Positions 26,188 to 35,523 of a DNA stretch of 64,000 nt are shown here, one piece after another; position 1 is the stretch's first letter; every line of letters starts with the position of its first letter. Source of the DNA: UBA2199 sp964628035. GTDB lineage: Bacteria; Acidobacteriota; Aminicenantia; UBA2199. The DNA lies in NCBI GenBank assembly GCA_964628035.1, contig CAZVPI010000005.1, forward strand, positions 62,001 to 126,000, written 5' to 3'. A model generated the notes under the pieces. The model did no database searches, was not told where the DNA came from, and saw only the letters and a program-made list of their open reading frames with translations. The position numbers and the translations under genes are program-made.

Positions 26188-27129
26188 ATGGAAGAGTTCA
26201 TAGGCCCGGACAGGCTGGGCGACCACTTCCCCTTCCTGATCGAGAAAAACCTTGATGCGCTCGAGGCGGCCTTCGGGCTGGAGATCGCCCTGCGCGGCCA
26301 CAAGGTCATGTTTTCGGGGGGGGGCGCCCAGGCCCGGAAATTCAGGAGATTCCTGGAGCACCTGGCCCGGCTGGGCGAAGAGAAGGGCCGGCTGCAGGAG
26401 CACGATCTCCAGTTCAGCCTGAACCTGGCTTCCGAGGGCAGGCTGGACCAGGCCCCGGGCGACGCCTTCCAGAAAAACCTCATCCACGTCAACGGCAAGG
26501 AGGTCTTTCCCAAGACCCTCAACCAGCGCGCCTACGTCCAGGCCATCCTCGACCGCGACATGGTCTTCGGCATCGGCCCGGCGGGGACGGGCAAGACCTT
26601 CCTGGCCATCGCCTGCGCCCTGAACTTCCTGATCGAGCGCCGCGTCGAGCGCATCGTCCTGACCCGCCCGGTGGTCGAGGCCGGCGAGAAGCTGGGTTTC
26701 CTGCCCGGCGACATCCAGCAGAAGATCAACCCCTACCTGAGGCCGCTCTACGACGCCCTGTACTTCCTCATCGGCTTTGAGAGGACCTCGGAACTCATCG
26801 AGAAGGGGATCATCGAGATCGCGCCCCTGGCCTACATGCGCGGCCGCACCATCAACGACGCCTTCATCATCCTCGACGAGGGTCAGAACACGGTCGACTC
26901 GCAGATGAAGATGTTCCTGACCCGCTTCGGGCTGAACTCGCGGGTGGTGGTCACGGCCGACATCACCCAGATCGACCTGGAGCATCCCAGGAAATCGGGG
27001 ATTTTCAGGGCCATCCGCATCCTGAAGGACGTTCCGGGGATCGGCATCACCCGCCTGACCAAAAAGGACATTGTGCGCCACCCCCTGATCCAGCGCATCA
27101 TCGAGGCGTACGAAAAGGCGGAAAAATGA
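26188..27129 (+). CDS. phoH: PhoH-family ATPase
   Basis: 313 aa. Walker A GPAGTGKT at about residues 130-137, LTRPVVEAGEKLGFLPGD and the Walker B FIILDEGQNT (about residues 226-235) are diagnostic. The N-terminal 100 residues contain the family's KH-like region. Cytosolic, RNA-related ATPase. Its ATGA overlap with the HD-domain gene and the order phoH, HD phosphohydrolase, ybeY, corC-like, era are widely conserved. Confidence 0.92.
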   Translation: MEEFIGPDRLGDHFPFLIEKNLDALEAAFGLEIALRGHKVMFSGGGAQARKFRRFLEHLARLGEEKGRLQEHDLQFSLNLASEGRLDQAPGDAFQKNLIHVNGKEVFPKTLNQRAYVQAILDRDMVFGIGPAGTGKTFLAIACALNFLIERRVERIVLTRPVVEAGEKLGFLPGDIQQKINPYLRPLYDALYFLIGFERTSELIEKGIIEIAPLAYMRGRTINDAFIILDEGQNTVDSQMKMFLTRFGLNSRVVVTADITQIDLEHPRKSGIFRAIRILKDVPGIGITRLTKKDIVRHPLIQRIIEAYEKAEK

Positions 27130-29402
27130 CCCTCGACCTGGAACGCAAGGCCAAGAAGCAGCGCCCCGATGCGCGCGGGCGCCCGGGTTCGCCATGGGGC
27201 AGGCTCCTGATCGGGGCTTTCTTCGTCACCGTCCTCTCCTACGTCACCTACGCGCCGCCGGAGCGCTCCATCCGCGAGACGGAGCTGAAGGTCGGCGACA
27301 TCGCCGGGGCCGACGTCGTCATCCGCAAGGACATGACGGTCGAGGACAAGGAGATGACCGAGCAGAACCGCAAGCAGGCCCTGGCGGCGCTGATCCCGGT
27401 CTACGAATTCAACGCCCAGAAAATCGAGAGCGGCCAGATGCTGCTCACCGAATGGTTCCGGGTGCTGCTCGACTCGCGCAAGGAGGTCCTGCAGCGGCGG
27501 CTGGGCCTGGAGGAACTGCGCGCCCGGCTGCGCGAGAACTTCGGCATCGAGATGCCGCCGCAGGCCCTGCAGGCGCTGCTGCGGGCCAACACCTTCGCCA
27601 AGATCGACCTGCAGAGGCTTCTGGTCGAGATCCGGGCCTGGGGGGAGAAAGGGATCCTGCTGTCGCGCATCGGCGTCCCCCGCGGCGAGGGGGAGGCGAT
27701 CACCGTCTACAATGAAAAGAAGGGCTACTCCCCGGCCCGCCTGGGCGACTTCTACGATCTCAACGACATCGACGCCAGGCTGGCAACGCTGCTGGCCGGG
27801 TTCCGCCTGGAGAAATGGGAGCGCGAAGCGGTCAAGCCCCTGCTGCTCGAGTTCATCAGCCCCAACGTCACCTTTTCCAAGGTGCTGACCCGGCTGCAGG
27901 AGGAAAAGGCCCTGGCCCAGGTCAACCCGGTCTTCCTGCGCCTCAAGAAGGGCAAGATCATCCTGCGCAGCGGCGACGAGGTCAACCAGGACCACCTGCG
28001 CCTGATCGGGCTGATCGCCGCCGAGGAGAAGACCAGCACGCGGCGCATTCCCGGCCTGCTCTTCATCCTGGCGACCCTGGGCCTGCTGTTCTTTTTCTTC
28101 TGGCGCCTGAACACGCTGTCCAAGACCGGCGGCATCAACCGCCCGCGCCTGAATTTCGTGTCGGGCGTGACCCTCATCGCCTCGGCCCTGCTCTACCGGC
28201 TGGCTCTTTTCATCTACCCGCTGGTCTTCCAGAACCTGGCCTTCACCGTGCCGGTGGACGGCAACGTGCTGGTCTACGCCATCCCCTTCGCCGTCGGGGC
28301 GCTGATCATCGCCTTCCTGTTCGACCTGCAGAGCGCCGTCATCTTCTCCTTCCTCAACGCCGTGGTCGGCGCCTTCGCCTGCGACTGGGACTTCCAGGTC
28401 CTGCTCTATGTTCTGGCCGGCAACCTGGCCGCCGCCTTCGGCATCGAGTTCTACCAGCGCTTGAAGCGCTCCTCCATCCTTAAGGCCTCCTTTTTCTGGC
28501 TGCTGCCGGTCAACATCCTGGCCACCCTGCTCTTCTCCCTCTCCCGCGAGGACGCCTCCTGGCTGGCCACGGCCTTCGCCGTGCTGATGGGCATCCTGGC
28601 GGCGCTGCTGTCGGCCTTCGTGGCCAACTTCATGATCCCGCTGTGGGAGGTGATCTTCAAGCTGGTCACCGACCTGAAGCTCGTCGAGATCACCAACCTC
28701 AACCTGCCCTGCTTCCGCGAGATGCTGGAAAAGGCGCCCGGCACCTACCACCACTCGCAGATGGTGGCCTCGCTGGCCGAGGCCGCGGCCCAGGAGCTGG
28801 AGCTGTCGCCGCTGCTGGTGCGGGCCATGGCCCTGTACCACGACATCGGCAAGGTCGACAACCCGCAGTTCTTCACCGAGAACCAGTCGGTCTACGAGGA
28901 CCCGCACGGGAAGCTGACGCCGCTGGAGAGCGCCAAGGTCATCATCTCGCACATTCCCCTCGGCCTGGAGAAGGCCGAGCGGCTGAAGCTGCCGGCCAAG
29001 GTCGCCCAGGCGATCTCCCAGCACCACGGCACCAAGCTGGTGCAGTTCTTCCACGCCCGGGCCAAGGAGCAGAGCGCCGGACGCATGGACGAGTTCGACG
29101 AGAACATGTTCCGCTACCCCGGCCGCAAGCCGCAGCAGGTGGAGGAGGCCGTCCTCATGATCGCCGACCAGGTGGAGGCGGCCACCAAGAGCCTCAGCGC
29201 CCCCAAGGACGAGGATATCCGCAACGTGGTGCAGAAGATCATCGCCGCCGACATCGCCGAGGGCCAGTTCGACGAATGCGACGGCCTGACCTTCAAGGCG
29301 CTCAACATCGTCGCCGGCAGCTTCTACTCCAAGCTGGCCTCCATCTACCACCAGCGCATCTCCTACCCGGGCTTCGACTTCGGCCGCGAGGAGGCGAAAT
29401 GA
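27126..29402 (+). CDS. 7TM receptor with HD phosphohydrolase domain (PgpH/YqfF-like)
   Basis: 758 aa. One N-terminal membrane helix (about residues 23-42), an extracytoplasmic 7TMR-HDED domain (about 50-300), seven helices (about 310-510) and a cytosolic HD domain. HD residues: YHHSQMV (about 540) and YHDIGKV (about 573), with QHHGT later. Homologues of this layout hydrolyse cyclic di-AMP in Firmicutes; here the substrate is inferred. Overlaps phoH and ybeY by ATGA. Confidence 0.9.
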   Translation: MTLDLERKAKKQRPDARGRPGSPWGRLLIGAFFVTVLSYVTYAPPERSIRETELKVGDIAGADVVIRKDMTVEDKEMTEQNRKQALAALIPVYEFNAQKIESGQMLLTEWFRVLLDSRKEVLQRRLGLEELRARLRENFGIEMPPQALQALLRANTFAKIDLQRLLVEIRAWGEKGILLSRIGVPRGEGEAITVYNEKKGYSPARLGDFYDLNDIDARLATLLAGFRLEKWEREAVKPLLLEFISPNVTFSKVLTRLQEEKALAQVNPVFLRLKKGKIILRSGDEVNQDHLRLIGLIAAEEKTSTRRIPGLLFILATLGLLFFFFWRLNTLSKTGGINRPRLNFVSGVTLIASALLYRLALFIYPLVFQNLAFTVPVDGNVLVYAIPFAVGALIIAFLFDLQSAVIFSFLNAVVGAFACDWDFQVLLYVLAGNLAAAFGIEFYQRLKRSSILKASFFWLLPVNILATLLFSLSREDASWLATAFAVLMGILAALLSAFVANFMIPLWEVIFKLVTDLKLVEITNLNLPCFREMLEKAPGTYHHSQMVASLAEAAAQELELSPLLVRAMALYHDIGKVDNPQFFTENQSVYEDPHGKLTPLESAKVIISHIPLGLEKAERLKLPAKVAQAISQHHGTKLVQFFHARAKEQSAGRMDEFDENMFRYPGRKPQQVEEAVLMIADQVEAATKSLSAPKDEDIRNVVQKIIAADIAEGQFDECDGLTFKALNIVAGSFYSKLASIYHQRISYPGFDFGREEAK

Positions 29403-29818
29403 TCGCCCTGCAGCGTCAGGGATTCGCCCGGCCGGCGCCGGGGTTTTCCGCCCTGCTGCGCCGCGTCGCCGCCCGCGCCGGGCTCGAGGGGCGGGCGACG
29501 GTGCGCCTGGCCGGCGAGGCGGAGATGCGCGCCCTGAACCGCGAGTACCGCGGCCGCGACCGCGCCACCGACGTGCTCAGCTTCCCGCTGGGGGAGGCGC
29601 TGCCCGCGGGCGGCCTCTATGCCGGCGACGTGCTGATCTGCGTGCCGCTGGCCGAGGCCCAGGCGCGGCGCCAGGGCCACTCCCTGGCCCGCGAGCTGCT
29701 GCTGCTGTCCATCCACGGCCTGCTGCACCTGAAGGGCATGGACCACGAGACCGACGGCGGGCGCATGCTGCGCCTGCAGCAGCGGCTGTTCGCCGAGTTT
29801 GCCCGGGAGCTGAAATGA
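29399..29818 (+). CDS. ybeY: Endoribonuclease YbeY (rRNA maturation factor)
   Basis: 139 aa. Starts at the ATG overlapping the previous stop (ATGA). The zinc triad HGLLHLKGMDHE near the C-terminus and RATDVLSFPL in the middle are diagnostic. Acts in 16S rRNA 3' processing and ribosome quality control. Ends with an ATGA overlap to the CBS-domain gene. Confidence 0.92.
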   Translation: MIALQRQGFARPAPGFSALLRRVAARAGLEGRATVRLAGEAEMRALNREYRGRDRATDVLSFPLGEALPAGGLYAGDVLICVPLAEAQARRQGHSLARELLLLSIHGLLHLKGMDHETDGGRMLRLQQRLFAEFARELK

Positions 29819-31035
29819 GCGTCGCCGCCCTGCTGCTGCTGTTCCTGGCCGCCCTGCTGTTCCACCTGCTGGAGAGCGCCTTCGAGAGCTTTTCGCGCAT
29901 CTCGCTGGCCCGCTTCCTGGCCGGCATGGAGGGGCGGCGGCTGCCGCGCTTCCCCTTCGTGGAAAAGTTCGACCTGGTCATCCATTCGCTGGAGACGGTG
30001 GTCTTCGTGCTGCAGATCGTGCTGATGCTCTGCACCTTCCGCCAGCTGCGCCAGGCCCTGCCCTCGCCGCTGCTGCGCATCCTGCTGATCGGCCTGTTCT
30101 ACCTGGTCTTCTTCAACGTGGTCTTCTACGTTTTGGCCTACCGCAACCGCGAGGCCGTGCTGCGGGCCCTGATCTTCCTCTTCCCCGTGGCCTGGTTCCT
30201 GTTCTACCCGCTGAACTACGTCTTCTCGCTGCTGCTCAAGGAGAACGCCGTGGATCCCAAGCAGGAGTCGGAGGACGGCGAGATCACCGACGAGCAGGTG
30301 GAGGTGTTCCTGGAAGAGGGGGCCAAGGAGGGGGTGATCGAGAAGGAGGACCAGGAGATGATCGAGAGCGTCCTCGAGTTCGGCGACACCCTGGCCAAGG
30401 AGATCATGACCCCGCGGGTCAACACCGTCTACGTGCACATCGACTCCAGCCTGGAGGAGATCGTGGCCGTCATCCGCGAGAAGAAAAAGTCGCGGCTGCC
30501 GGTCGCCGCCGACAAGCTGGACAACGTCGAGGGCATCATCCTGGCCAAGGACGTCCTCGACTCCTGGGGGCGGAGCGACTTCGACATCCGCCGCATCCTG
30601 CGCCCGCCCTTCTTCGTCCCCGAGACCATGCGCATCCTGGAGCTGATGAAGGAGATGCAGCGCACGAACCAGAAGTTCGCCATCGTCAGCGACGAGTTCG
30701 GCGGCGTCTCCGGCGTGATCAGCATGGAGGACATCATCGAGGAGATCGTCGGCGACATCAAGGACGAGTACGACGACGAGCTGGAGCCGATCGCCCGCGA
30801 CCGCGACGGCTGGACCGTGCGCGGCGACACCTCCATCTACGAGCTGAACGAGTCGCTGGACATCGAGATCGACGACAGCGCCGACTACCAGACCGTGGCC
30901 GGCCTGATCAGCTGCCTGCTGGGGCGCATACCGGCCGCCGGCGACCGCGTGACGGCCGAGGGGCACGCCTTCGAGGTGCGCGAGATGGAGCGCAACCGCA
31001 TCAAGTCGGTGCGCGTCACCCGTGAAAAAAAGTAG
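29815..31035 (+). CDS. CNNM/CorC-HlyC family membrane protein with CBS pair
   Basis: 406 aa. The N-terminal CNNM (DUF21) domain has about four hydrophobic helices within residues 1-140. A CBS pair follows (EIMTPRVNTVYV to about residue 330) and then a CorC_HlyC domain with DYQTVAGLI and an RIKSVRVTR end. The family is linked to magnesium/cobalt efflux or tolerance, not haemolysis. Its end overlaps era by 14 bp. Confidence 0.87.
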   Translation: MSVAALLLLFLAALLFHLLESAFESFSRISLARFLAGMEGRRLPRFPFVEKFDLVIHSLETVVFVLQIVLMLCTFRQLRQALPSPLLRILLIGLFYLVFFNVVFYVLAYRNREAVLRALIFLFPVAWFLFYPLNYVFSLLLKENAVDPKQESEDGEITDEQVEVFLEEGAKEGVIEKEDQEMIESVLEFGDTLAKEIMTPRVNTVYVHIDSSLEEIVAVIREKKKSRLPVAADKLDNVEGIILAKDVLDSWGRSDFDIRRILRPPFFVPETMRILELMKEMQRTNQKFAIVSDEFGGVSGVISMEDIIEEIVGDIKDEYDDELEPIARDRDGWTVRGDTSIYELNESLDIEIDDSADYQTVAGLISCLLGRIPAAGDRVTAEGHAFEVREMERNRIKSVRVTREKK

Positions 31036-31909
31036 CCCGCCGCGGCGCTCGGGCTACGTGGCCTTGGTCGGCCGCACCAACGTCGGCAAGTCGACCTTCC
31101 TCAACGCCCTGCTGGAGGCCAAGATCGCCATTGTCTCGGCCAAGCCGCAGACCACGCGCCGCCGCATCCTGGGCATCAAGACCACCCCCCGCGGCCAGGC
31201 CGTCTTCTTCGACTGCCCGGGCGTGCACAAGCCCCACTTCAAGCTGAACGAGCTGATGATGAAGGAGGTGCGCGACGCCCTGCACGACGCCGACCTGGTC
31301 CTCTATTTCGTGGCCCTGCGCGACCCCAGCCGCGACGAGTTCATCCACTCGCTGCTGGCCGAGGCCAGGAAACCGGTGATCCTGGTGATCAACAAGATCG
31401 ACCAGCAGGGCCGCGGCCGCGTCCTGGCGAAGATCCAGGAGTACAAGGACGCCTTCCCCTGGAAGGAGATCGTCCCCGTCTCGGCGCTGCGCGGCGACAA
31501 CCTGGAGCTCCTCGAGGAGCTGATCTTCGGCTATCTCCCGCCCGGGGAGGACCTCTACCCGGCCGAGGAGAGCACCCTGCAGAGCCAGGCCTTCTACGTC
31601 GGCGAGCTCGTGCGCGAGAAGGCGCTGGGCCTGGTCGAGGACGAGCTGCCGTTCACCACCACGGTGAAGGTCGAGGAGATCAAGGACCGCGGCGACACGG
31701 TCTACGTGCGCGCCGAAGTCTACGTGGACAACCCGGCGCAGAAAAAGATCGTCGTCGGCAAACAGGGCGGCCTGGTCAAGCGCATCGGCAGCGAGGGACG
31801 GGCGGCGTTGGAGGAGTACTTCGCCAAGAAGGTCTTCCTTGACCTGTTCGTCAAGGTCGTCCCCGGCTGGCGCAACTCGCCGCAGGTCATCCGCGGGATC
31901 TTCGACTGA
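31022..31909 (+). CDS. era: GTPase Era
   Basis: 295 aa from a GTG start. G1 GRTNVGKST (about residues 17-25), G3 DCPGVHK, G4 NKID and a C-terminal KH domain containing KKIVVGKQGGLVKRIG. It binds 16S rRNA and helps assemble the 30S subunit. Last gene of the phoH operon; a GC hairpin follows. Confidence 0.94.
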   Translation: MKKSSPPRRSGYVALVGRTNVGKSTFLNALLEAKIAIVSAKPQTTRRRILGIKTTPRGQAVFFDCPGVHKPHFKLNELMMKEVRDALHDADLVLYFVALRDPSRDEFIHSLLAEARKPVILVINKIDQQGRGRVLAKIQEYKDAFPWKEIVPVSALRGDNLELLEELIFGYLPPGEDLYPAEESTLQSQAFYVGELVREKALGLVEDELPFTTTVKVEEIKDRGDTVYVRAEVYVDNPAQKKIVVGKQGGLVKRIGSEGRAALEEYFAKKVFLDLFVKVVPGWRNSPQVIRGIFD

Positions 31910-31918
31910 AGGGGAGCG

Positions 31919-31938
31919 GGCCGGGGAATCCCCCGGCC
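31919..31938 (+). other. GC-only hairpin after era
   Basis: GGCCGGGG and CCCCGGCC form an 8-bp stem with an AATC loop. A second GC-rich inverted segment follows (about 31953-31980). No T run follows, so it may be an RNA-stabilising or weak termination structure. Confidence 0.4.
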
Positions 31939-31980
31939 GGGCTGGCCACATCCCCGGCGCGGGCCCCGGGAAATCCCCGG

Positions 31981-32009
31981 TTGCTATTTATCGATACTTA
32001 TAATAAAAT
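31981..32009 (+). promoter_or_regulatory. Promoter of the histidine kinase gene
   Basis: TTGCTA (31981-31986), 17-bp spacer, TAAAAT (32004-32009); an overlapping TATAAT is at 31999-32004. The ATG is only 12 nt after the -10 and no Shine-Dalgarno is seen. Confidence 0.6.
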
Positions 32010-32021
32010 ACGCCTTGCAAC

Positions 32022-33581
32022 ATGCTGAAAACCAACACGCTGCGCTCCAAGTTCCTGTGGTCGTTCATCCTGCTGAGCCTGGCGTACATCGCGATCTCGG
32101 CGGTTTTCAGCCTGCGCATGGTCGACCGCGCCAACAGCCGCATGGCCTGGGCCAGCTTCGAGCGCTGGGCCCGCGACTTCGAGACCCTGGCCGAGCCGAA
32201 CTTCATCTATTTCAATTACATGAACCTGAAGGGACAGGCCGAGGACGTCCTCAAGGACAACGAGCGCGACTTCATCGCCCTGTACGACGCCCAGGAGCGC
32301 GAGATCTTCTTCAAGGGCCCGGAGGCGGCGCGCCGGCGGCTGCAGACCCTGCGCCGCGAATGCGGCGCCCAGGTGCGCCGGGCGCGCATCGGCGGCCGGC
32401 CCTACCTGCTGATACGCCTGCCGGTGCAGGTCGCCGCCGCCGACACGGTGTGGGGGCACATCCTCTTCGGGCACTCCGACGAGGACAACCAGGCCCTGCT
32501 GGGCAGGCTGCGCCTCACCGTGCTGGCCGCCTCCGCGGTGCTGCTGCTGGTCTTCGTGGGCGCGATCGCCTTCATCAACCGCCGGCTGACGCATCCCATC
32601 AGCCTGCTGAAAGACGGTCTGGACAAGATCAGCCACGGCGATTTCTCCCACCGCATCGAGATCCACTCCAACGACGAGTTCTCCTATTTGGGCAACCAGT
32701 TCAACGAGATGGCCGAGAAGATCGAGGGCATGCTGACCGAGATCGAGGCCACCCACCGCAACCTGGAGAAGCAGGTCGCCTCGCGCACCCGCGAACTGAA
32801 CGAGTCCAACCAGAAGCTGCAGGTGGCCATGCAGGAGCTGCGCGACACGCAGCGGCACATCATCCAGACCGAGAAGCAGAAGTCGCTGACCGCCATCGTC
32901 TCCGGCTTCGCCCACGAGATCAACAACCCGCTGACCGGCATCCTGGGCTATGTCGACCTGCTGTCCATCCGCGAGGACGCCAGCCCCTACCTGCGCGAGA
33001 AGCTGGGCAGCATCCAGAAGCAGGCCCTGCGCATCAAGAACATCATCGACCAGCTCAACCAGATGAACCCCGACATGGAGCAGGTGAAGATGGAGCTGAG
33101 CCTGACCAACCTGCTGGAGAAGCTGGTCAAGGTCATCGGCGGCCGGCCGGAGAACAGCGGGGTCGCCATCGCCCGCCACGGCATACGCCAGGATGTCATC
33201 ATCCACGGCAACCATTTCGCCCTCTGGCAGGTGTTCGAGGGCATCGTGGAGAACGCCATCGAGGCGCTGCGCGAGAACCGCGTGGCCAACGGCCGGGTCG
33301 ACATCGAGCTGAAGCGCTCGCTCGACGGCCGGCAGGCCGTGGTGGAGGTGCGCGACAACGGCGGCGGCTTCCAGAACATCGAAAAGGCCTTCGACCCCTT
33401 CTACACCACCAAGAGCCGCACCCAGAAGAAGGGCATCGGCCTGACCATCGCCTACACCATCATCCAGGAGCACCAGGGCAACATCGTCATCCGCAACAAC
33501 GAGGAGGGCGGGGCCACGGTGACGGTCTACCTGCAGGCGGCGGAACGCAACGGCAAAAACCAAGCGCAAGCGGAGGAATAA
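32022..33581 (+). CDS. Membrane sensor histidine kinase
   Basis: 519 aa. First membrane helix about residues 9-30, a periplasmic sensing domain to about 165, a second helix about 168-190, HAMP (about 190-245), a coiled coil, then HisKA with FAHEINNPLTGILGY (phospho-acceptor His298) and a HATPase domain with ENAIEAL, DNGGGF and KGIGLTIAY. No response regulator gene is adjacent, so it is an orphan kinase. The PpiD-like gene begins 3 nt later, suggesting envelope-stress sensing, by context only. Confidence 0.92.
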   Translation: MLKTNTLRSKFLWSFILLSLAYIAISAVFSLRMVDRANSRMAWASFERWARDFETLAEPNFIYFNYMNLKGQAEDVLKDNERDFIALYDAQEREIFFKGPEAARRRLQTLRRECGAQVRRARIGGRPYLLIRLPVQVAAADTVWGHILFGHSDEDNQALLGRLRLTVLAASAVLLLVFVGAIAFINRRLTHPISLLKDGLDKISHGDFSHRIEIHSNDEFSYLGNQFNEMAEKIEGMLTEIEATHRNLEKQVASRTRELNESNQKLQVAMQELRDTQRHIIQTEKQKSLTAIVSGFAHEINNPLTGILGYVDLLSIREDASPYLREKLGSIQKQALRIKNIIDQLNQMNPDMEQVKMELSLTNLLEKLVKVIGGRPENSGVAIARHGIRQDVIIHGNHFALWQVFEGIVENAIEALRENRVANGRVDIELKRSLDGRQAVVEVRDNGGGFQNIEKAFDPFYTTKSRTQKKGIGLTIAYTIIQEHQGNIVIRNNEEGGATVTVYLQAAERNGKNQAQAEE

Positions 33582-33583
33582 TC

Positions 33584-35509
33584 ATGCTCGGATCGATGAG
33601 AAAGAACCTGAAATCGCTTTCCTGGACCCTGTGGCTGGTCATCCTGGCCTTCGTCGGCTTCATCTTCGTGCAATGGGGGTCGGGCCGCTTCGACTCGGAG
33701 GGCCTCGACCTGGACGTGGCCGCCGTCGGCCGCTCCGCCATCAGCGGCGAGGAGTTCCAGAAGAACCTGGCCCGCTCGCTGGAGATGTACAAGCAGCAGT
33801 TCAAGGACGGCCTCAACCGCCAGGTCATCCAGCAGCTGGCCATTCCCGAGCAGGTTCTGCAGGGGATGATCAGCGGCCGCGTCGTCCAGGCCGAGGCGCG
33901 CAGGCTCGGGCTGCGCGTCAGCGACTCCGAGCTCGGCGACGCCATCCGCCGCAACCCCTCCTTCCAGCGCGACGGCGCGTTCATCGGCTCCGAGGAGTAC
34001 GAGCGGCTGCTGGCCTACAACCACGTCACGGTCATCGAGTTCGAAGAGAGCCTGCGCCAGGACCTGCTGGCCGAGAAGCTCAAGGAGCTGGTGAGCGCGG
34101 GCCTCGTCCTCGACCCCGACCGGCTGCGCGAGGACTTCCGCCGCGAGAACGACCAGGCCGAGCTGGAGGCCGTCGTCCTGCGCCTGGACGCGGCCCAGGA
34201 CGCGCCCGCCTTGGGCGAGGCCGAGCTGCTCGAATTCTACGGAAAGAACCCGGCGCTCTTCCAGGGCGCCGAGAAGCGCTCGGGAGAGGTGCTGGCCCTG
34301 AGGTTCGCCGACCTCAAGAAGGAGGTCGGCCTCAAGGAAGAGGAGTTGTTCGCCTACTACCGCCAGAACGCGTCCCTGTTCCGCGTGCCGGGCAAGACCA
34401 AGGTCAGCCGCATCTTCCTGCCCTACGAGCCGGCGACGCGCGAGGACGTCCTGAGGCGCTTGGAGGAGGCCGCCGCCGCGCTGAGCGCCGACGGCTTCGC
34501 CGCCAAAGCCCGCGAGATGTCGGCCGACGAGAAGGCCGGCGAGGGGGGCGACTGGGGCTACTGGGGCTGGCAGGCCTTCAGCGCCCAGGAGAAGACGATG
34601 ATCGAGCGCCTGGCGCAGGGGGAGATCTCGTCGCCGGTGGACACCGGCAAGGGCTTCGCGCTGCTGCACGTGAGCGAGAAGGTCGAGGAGCAGCAGGAGA
34701 GCTTCGACGTGGTCAAGCCGCGCATCCGCGGCATCCTGGAGAACGAGCGCCTGCGCAAGCTGGCCGGCGAGCGCATGGCCCGGGCCCATGCGCGCATCAA
34801 GAAAGCCGGGAGCCTGGAGGCCGGCGCCGCCATGCTGGGAGCCAAGGTCGTCGCCAGCCAGCCGCTCACCCGCGGCCAGGCGCTTCCCGGCATCGACGAC
34901 ATGGGCTATGTTTCCCAGAAGCTGTTCGCCCTGGGCGAGGGGGAGATCTCCGAGCCCCTGGAGTTCCCCGACGGCGTGGCCGTGGTGCGGCTGACCCGCG
35001 TGGACAAGGCGCAGACCGAGCCCTTTGCGGCCGTGCGCGAGAAGGTCGCGCAGGAAGCGGGCAAGGTTTGGAAGCTGGAGCGGCTGCAGGAGCGGGCCCG
35101 GCAGCTCGCCGCTGCATTGAACCGCCTGGGCGATGCCGCCAAGGCCGGGGAATTCCTGAAAAAGGAGGGGCTGAAGTCCGAAAAAGCGACCTACCGCCGC
35201 GGCGGAAACCTGCTCGACCTGGAGTCCGTTCAGGGGCTGGACGAGGCCGTGTTCGCCCTGGCCGAGAACGCCTATGCGCCGCTGGCCCTGAAGAACGGCG
35301 CCGCCGTCGTGCGCCTGACCAGCCGCAAGGTGGTCGGCGACGAGGGATTCGCCAAGGAGCGCCAGGCCTATTACGCCAAGCGCCTGGAGGAGGCCAAGAG
35401 CGCGCGCTTCTCCTCTTTCCTGATGGGCCGCAAGGACGACTACCCGGTCCGCTTCAACGCCGAACTGTTCGAAAGGGTGAAGGAATCGGTCCTCTCCCGC
35501 TTCCGCTGA
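33584..35509 (+). CDS. Periplasmic peptidyl-prolyl isomerase/chaperone (PpiD/SurA-like)
   Basis: 641 aa from the ATG at 33584, chosen because CGGAGG lies upstream. A single N-terminal anchor (LSWTLWLVILAFVGFIFVQW, residues 12-31), then a SurA_N-like helical domain and parvulin domains. One begins near KVSRIFLPYEP and includes EGGDWGYWGW. Two rotamase-like regions are likely, as in PpiD-type proteins of about 620 aa. It would fold outer-membrane and secreted proteins. Confidence 0.87.
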   Translation: MLGSMRKNLKSLSWTLWLVILAFVGFIFVQWGSGRFDSEGLDLDVAAVGRSAISGEEFQKNLARSLEMYKQQFKDGLNRQVIQQLAIPEQVLQGMISGRVVQAEARRLGLRVSDSELGDAIRRNPSFQRDGAFIGSEEYERLLAYNHVTVIEFEESLRQDLLAEKLKELVSAGLVLDPDRLREDFRRENDQAELEAVVLRLDAAQDAPALGEAELLEFYGKNPALFQGAEKRSGEVLALRFADLKKEVGLKEEELFAYYRQNASLFRVPGKTKVSRIFLPYEPATREDVLRRLEEAAAALSADGFAAKAREMSADEKAGEGGDWGYWGWQAFSAQEKTMIERLAQGEISSPVDTGKGFALLHVSEKVEEQQESFDVVKPRIRGILENERLRKLAGERMARAHARIKKAGSLEAGAAMLGAKVVASQPLTRGQALPGIDDMGYVSQKLFALGEGEISEPLEFPDGVAVVRLTRVDKAQTEPFAAVREKVAQEAGKVWKLERLQERARQLAAALNRLGDAAKAGEFLKKEGLKSEKATYRRGGNLLDLESVQGLDEAVFALAENAYAPLALKNGAAVVRLTSRKVVGDEGFAKERQAYYAKRLEEAKSARFSSFLMGRKDDYPVRFNAELFERVKESVLSRFR

Positions 35510-35523
35510 CAAGGAGGAACCCC

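Noticed and set aside
25622..26188. 188-codon alternative frame over the DASS relic
   Set aside because: The product is Arg/Gly/Ala-rich without transporter features; the other frame reads clear SNT and STPPNA motifs.
26883..29351. 822-codon minus-strand open frame
   Set aside because: Antisense shadow of phoH and the HD phosphohydrolase gene.
31953..31980. Second terminator after era
   Set aside because: GC-rich inverted bases without a T run; it abuts the promoter of the histidine kinase gene.
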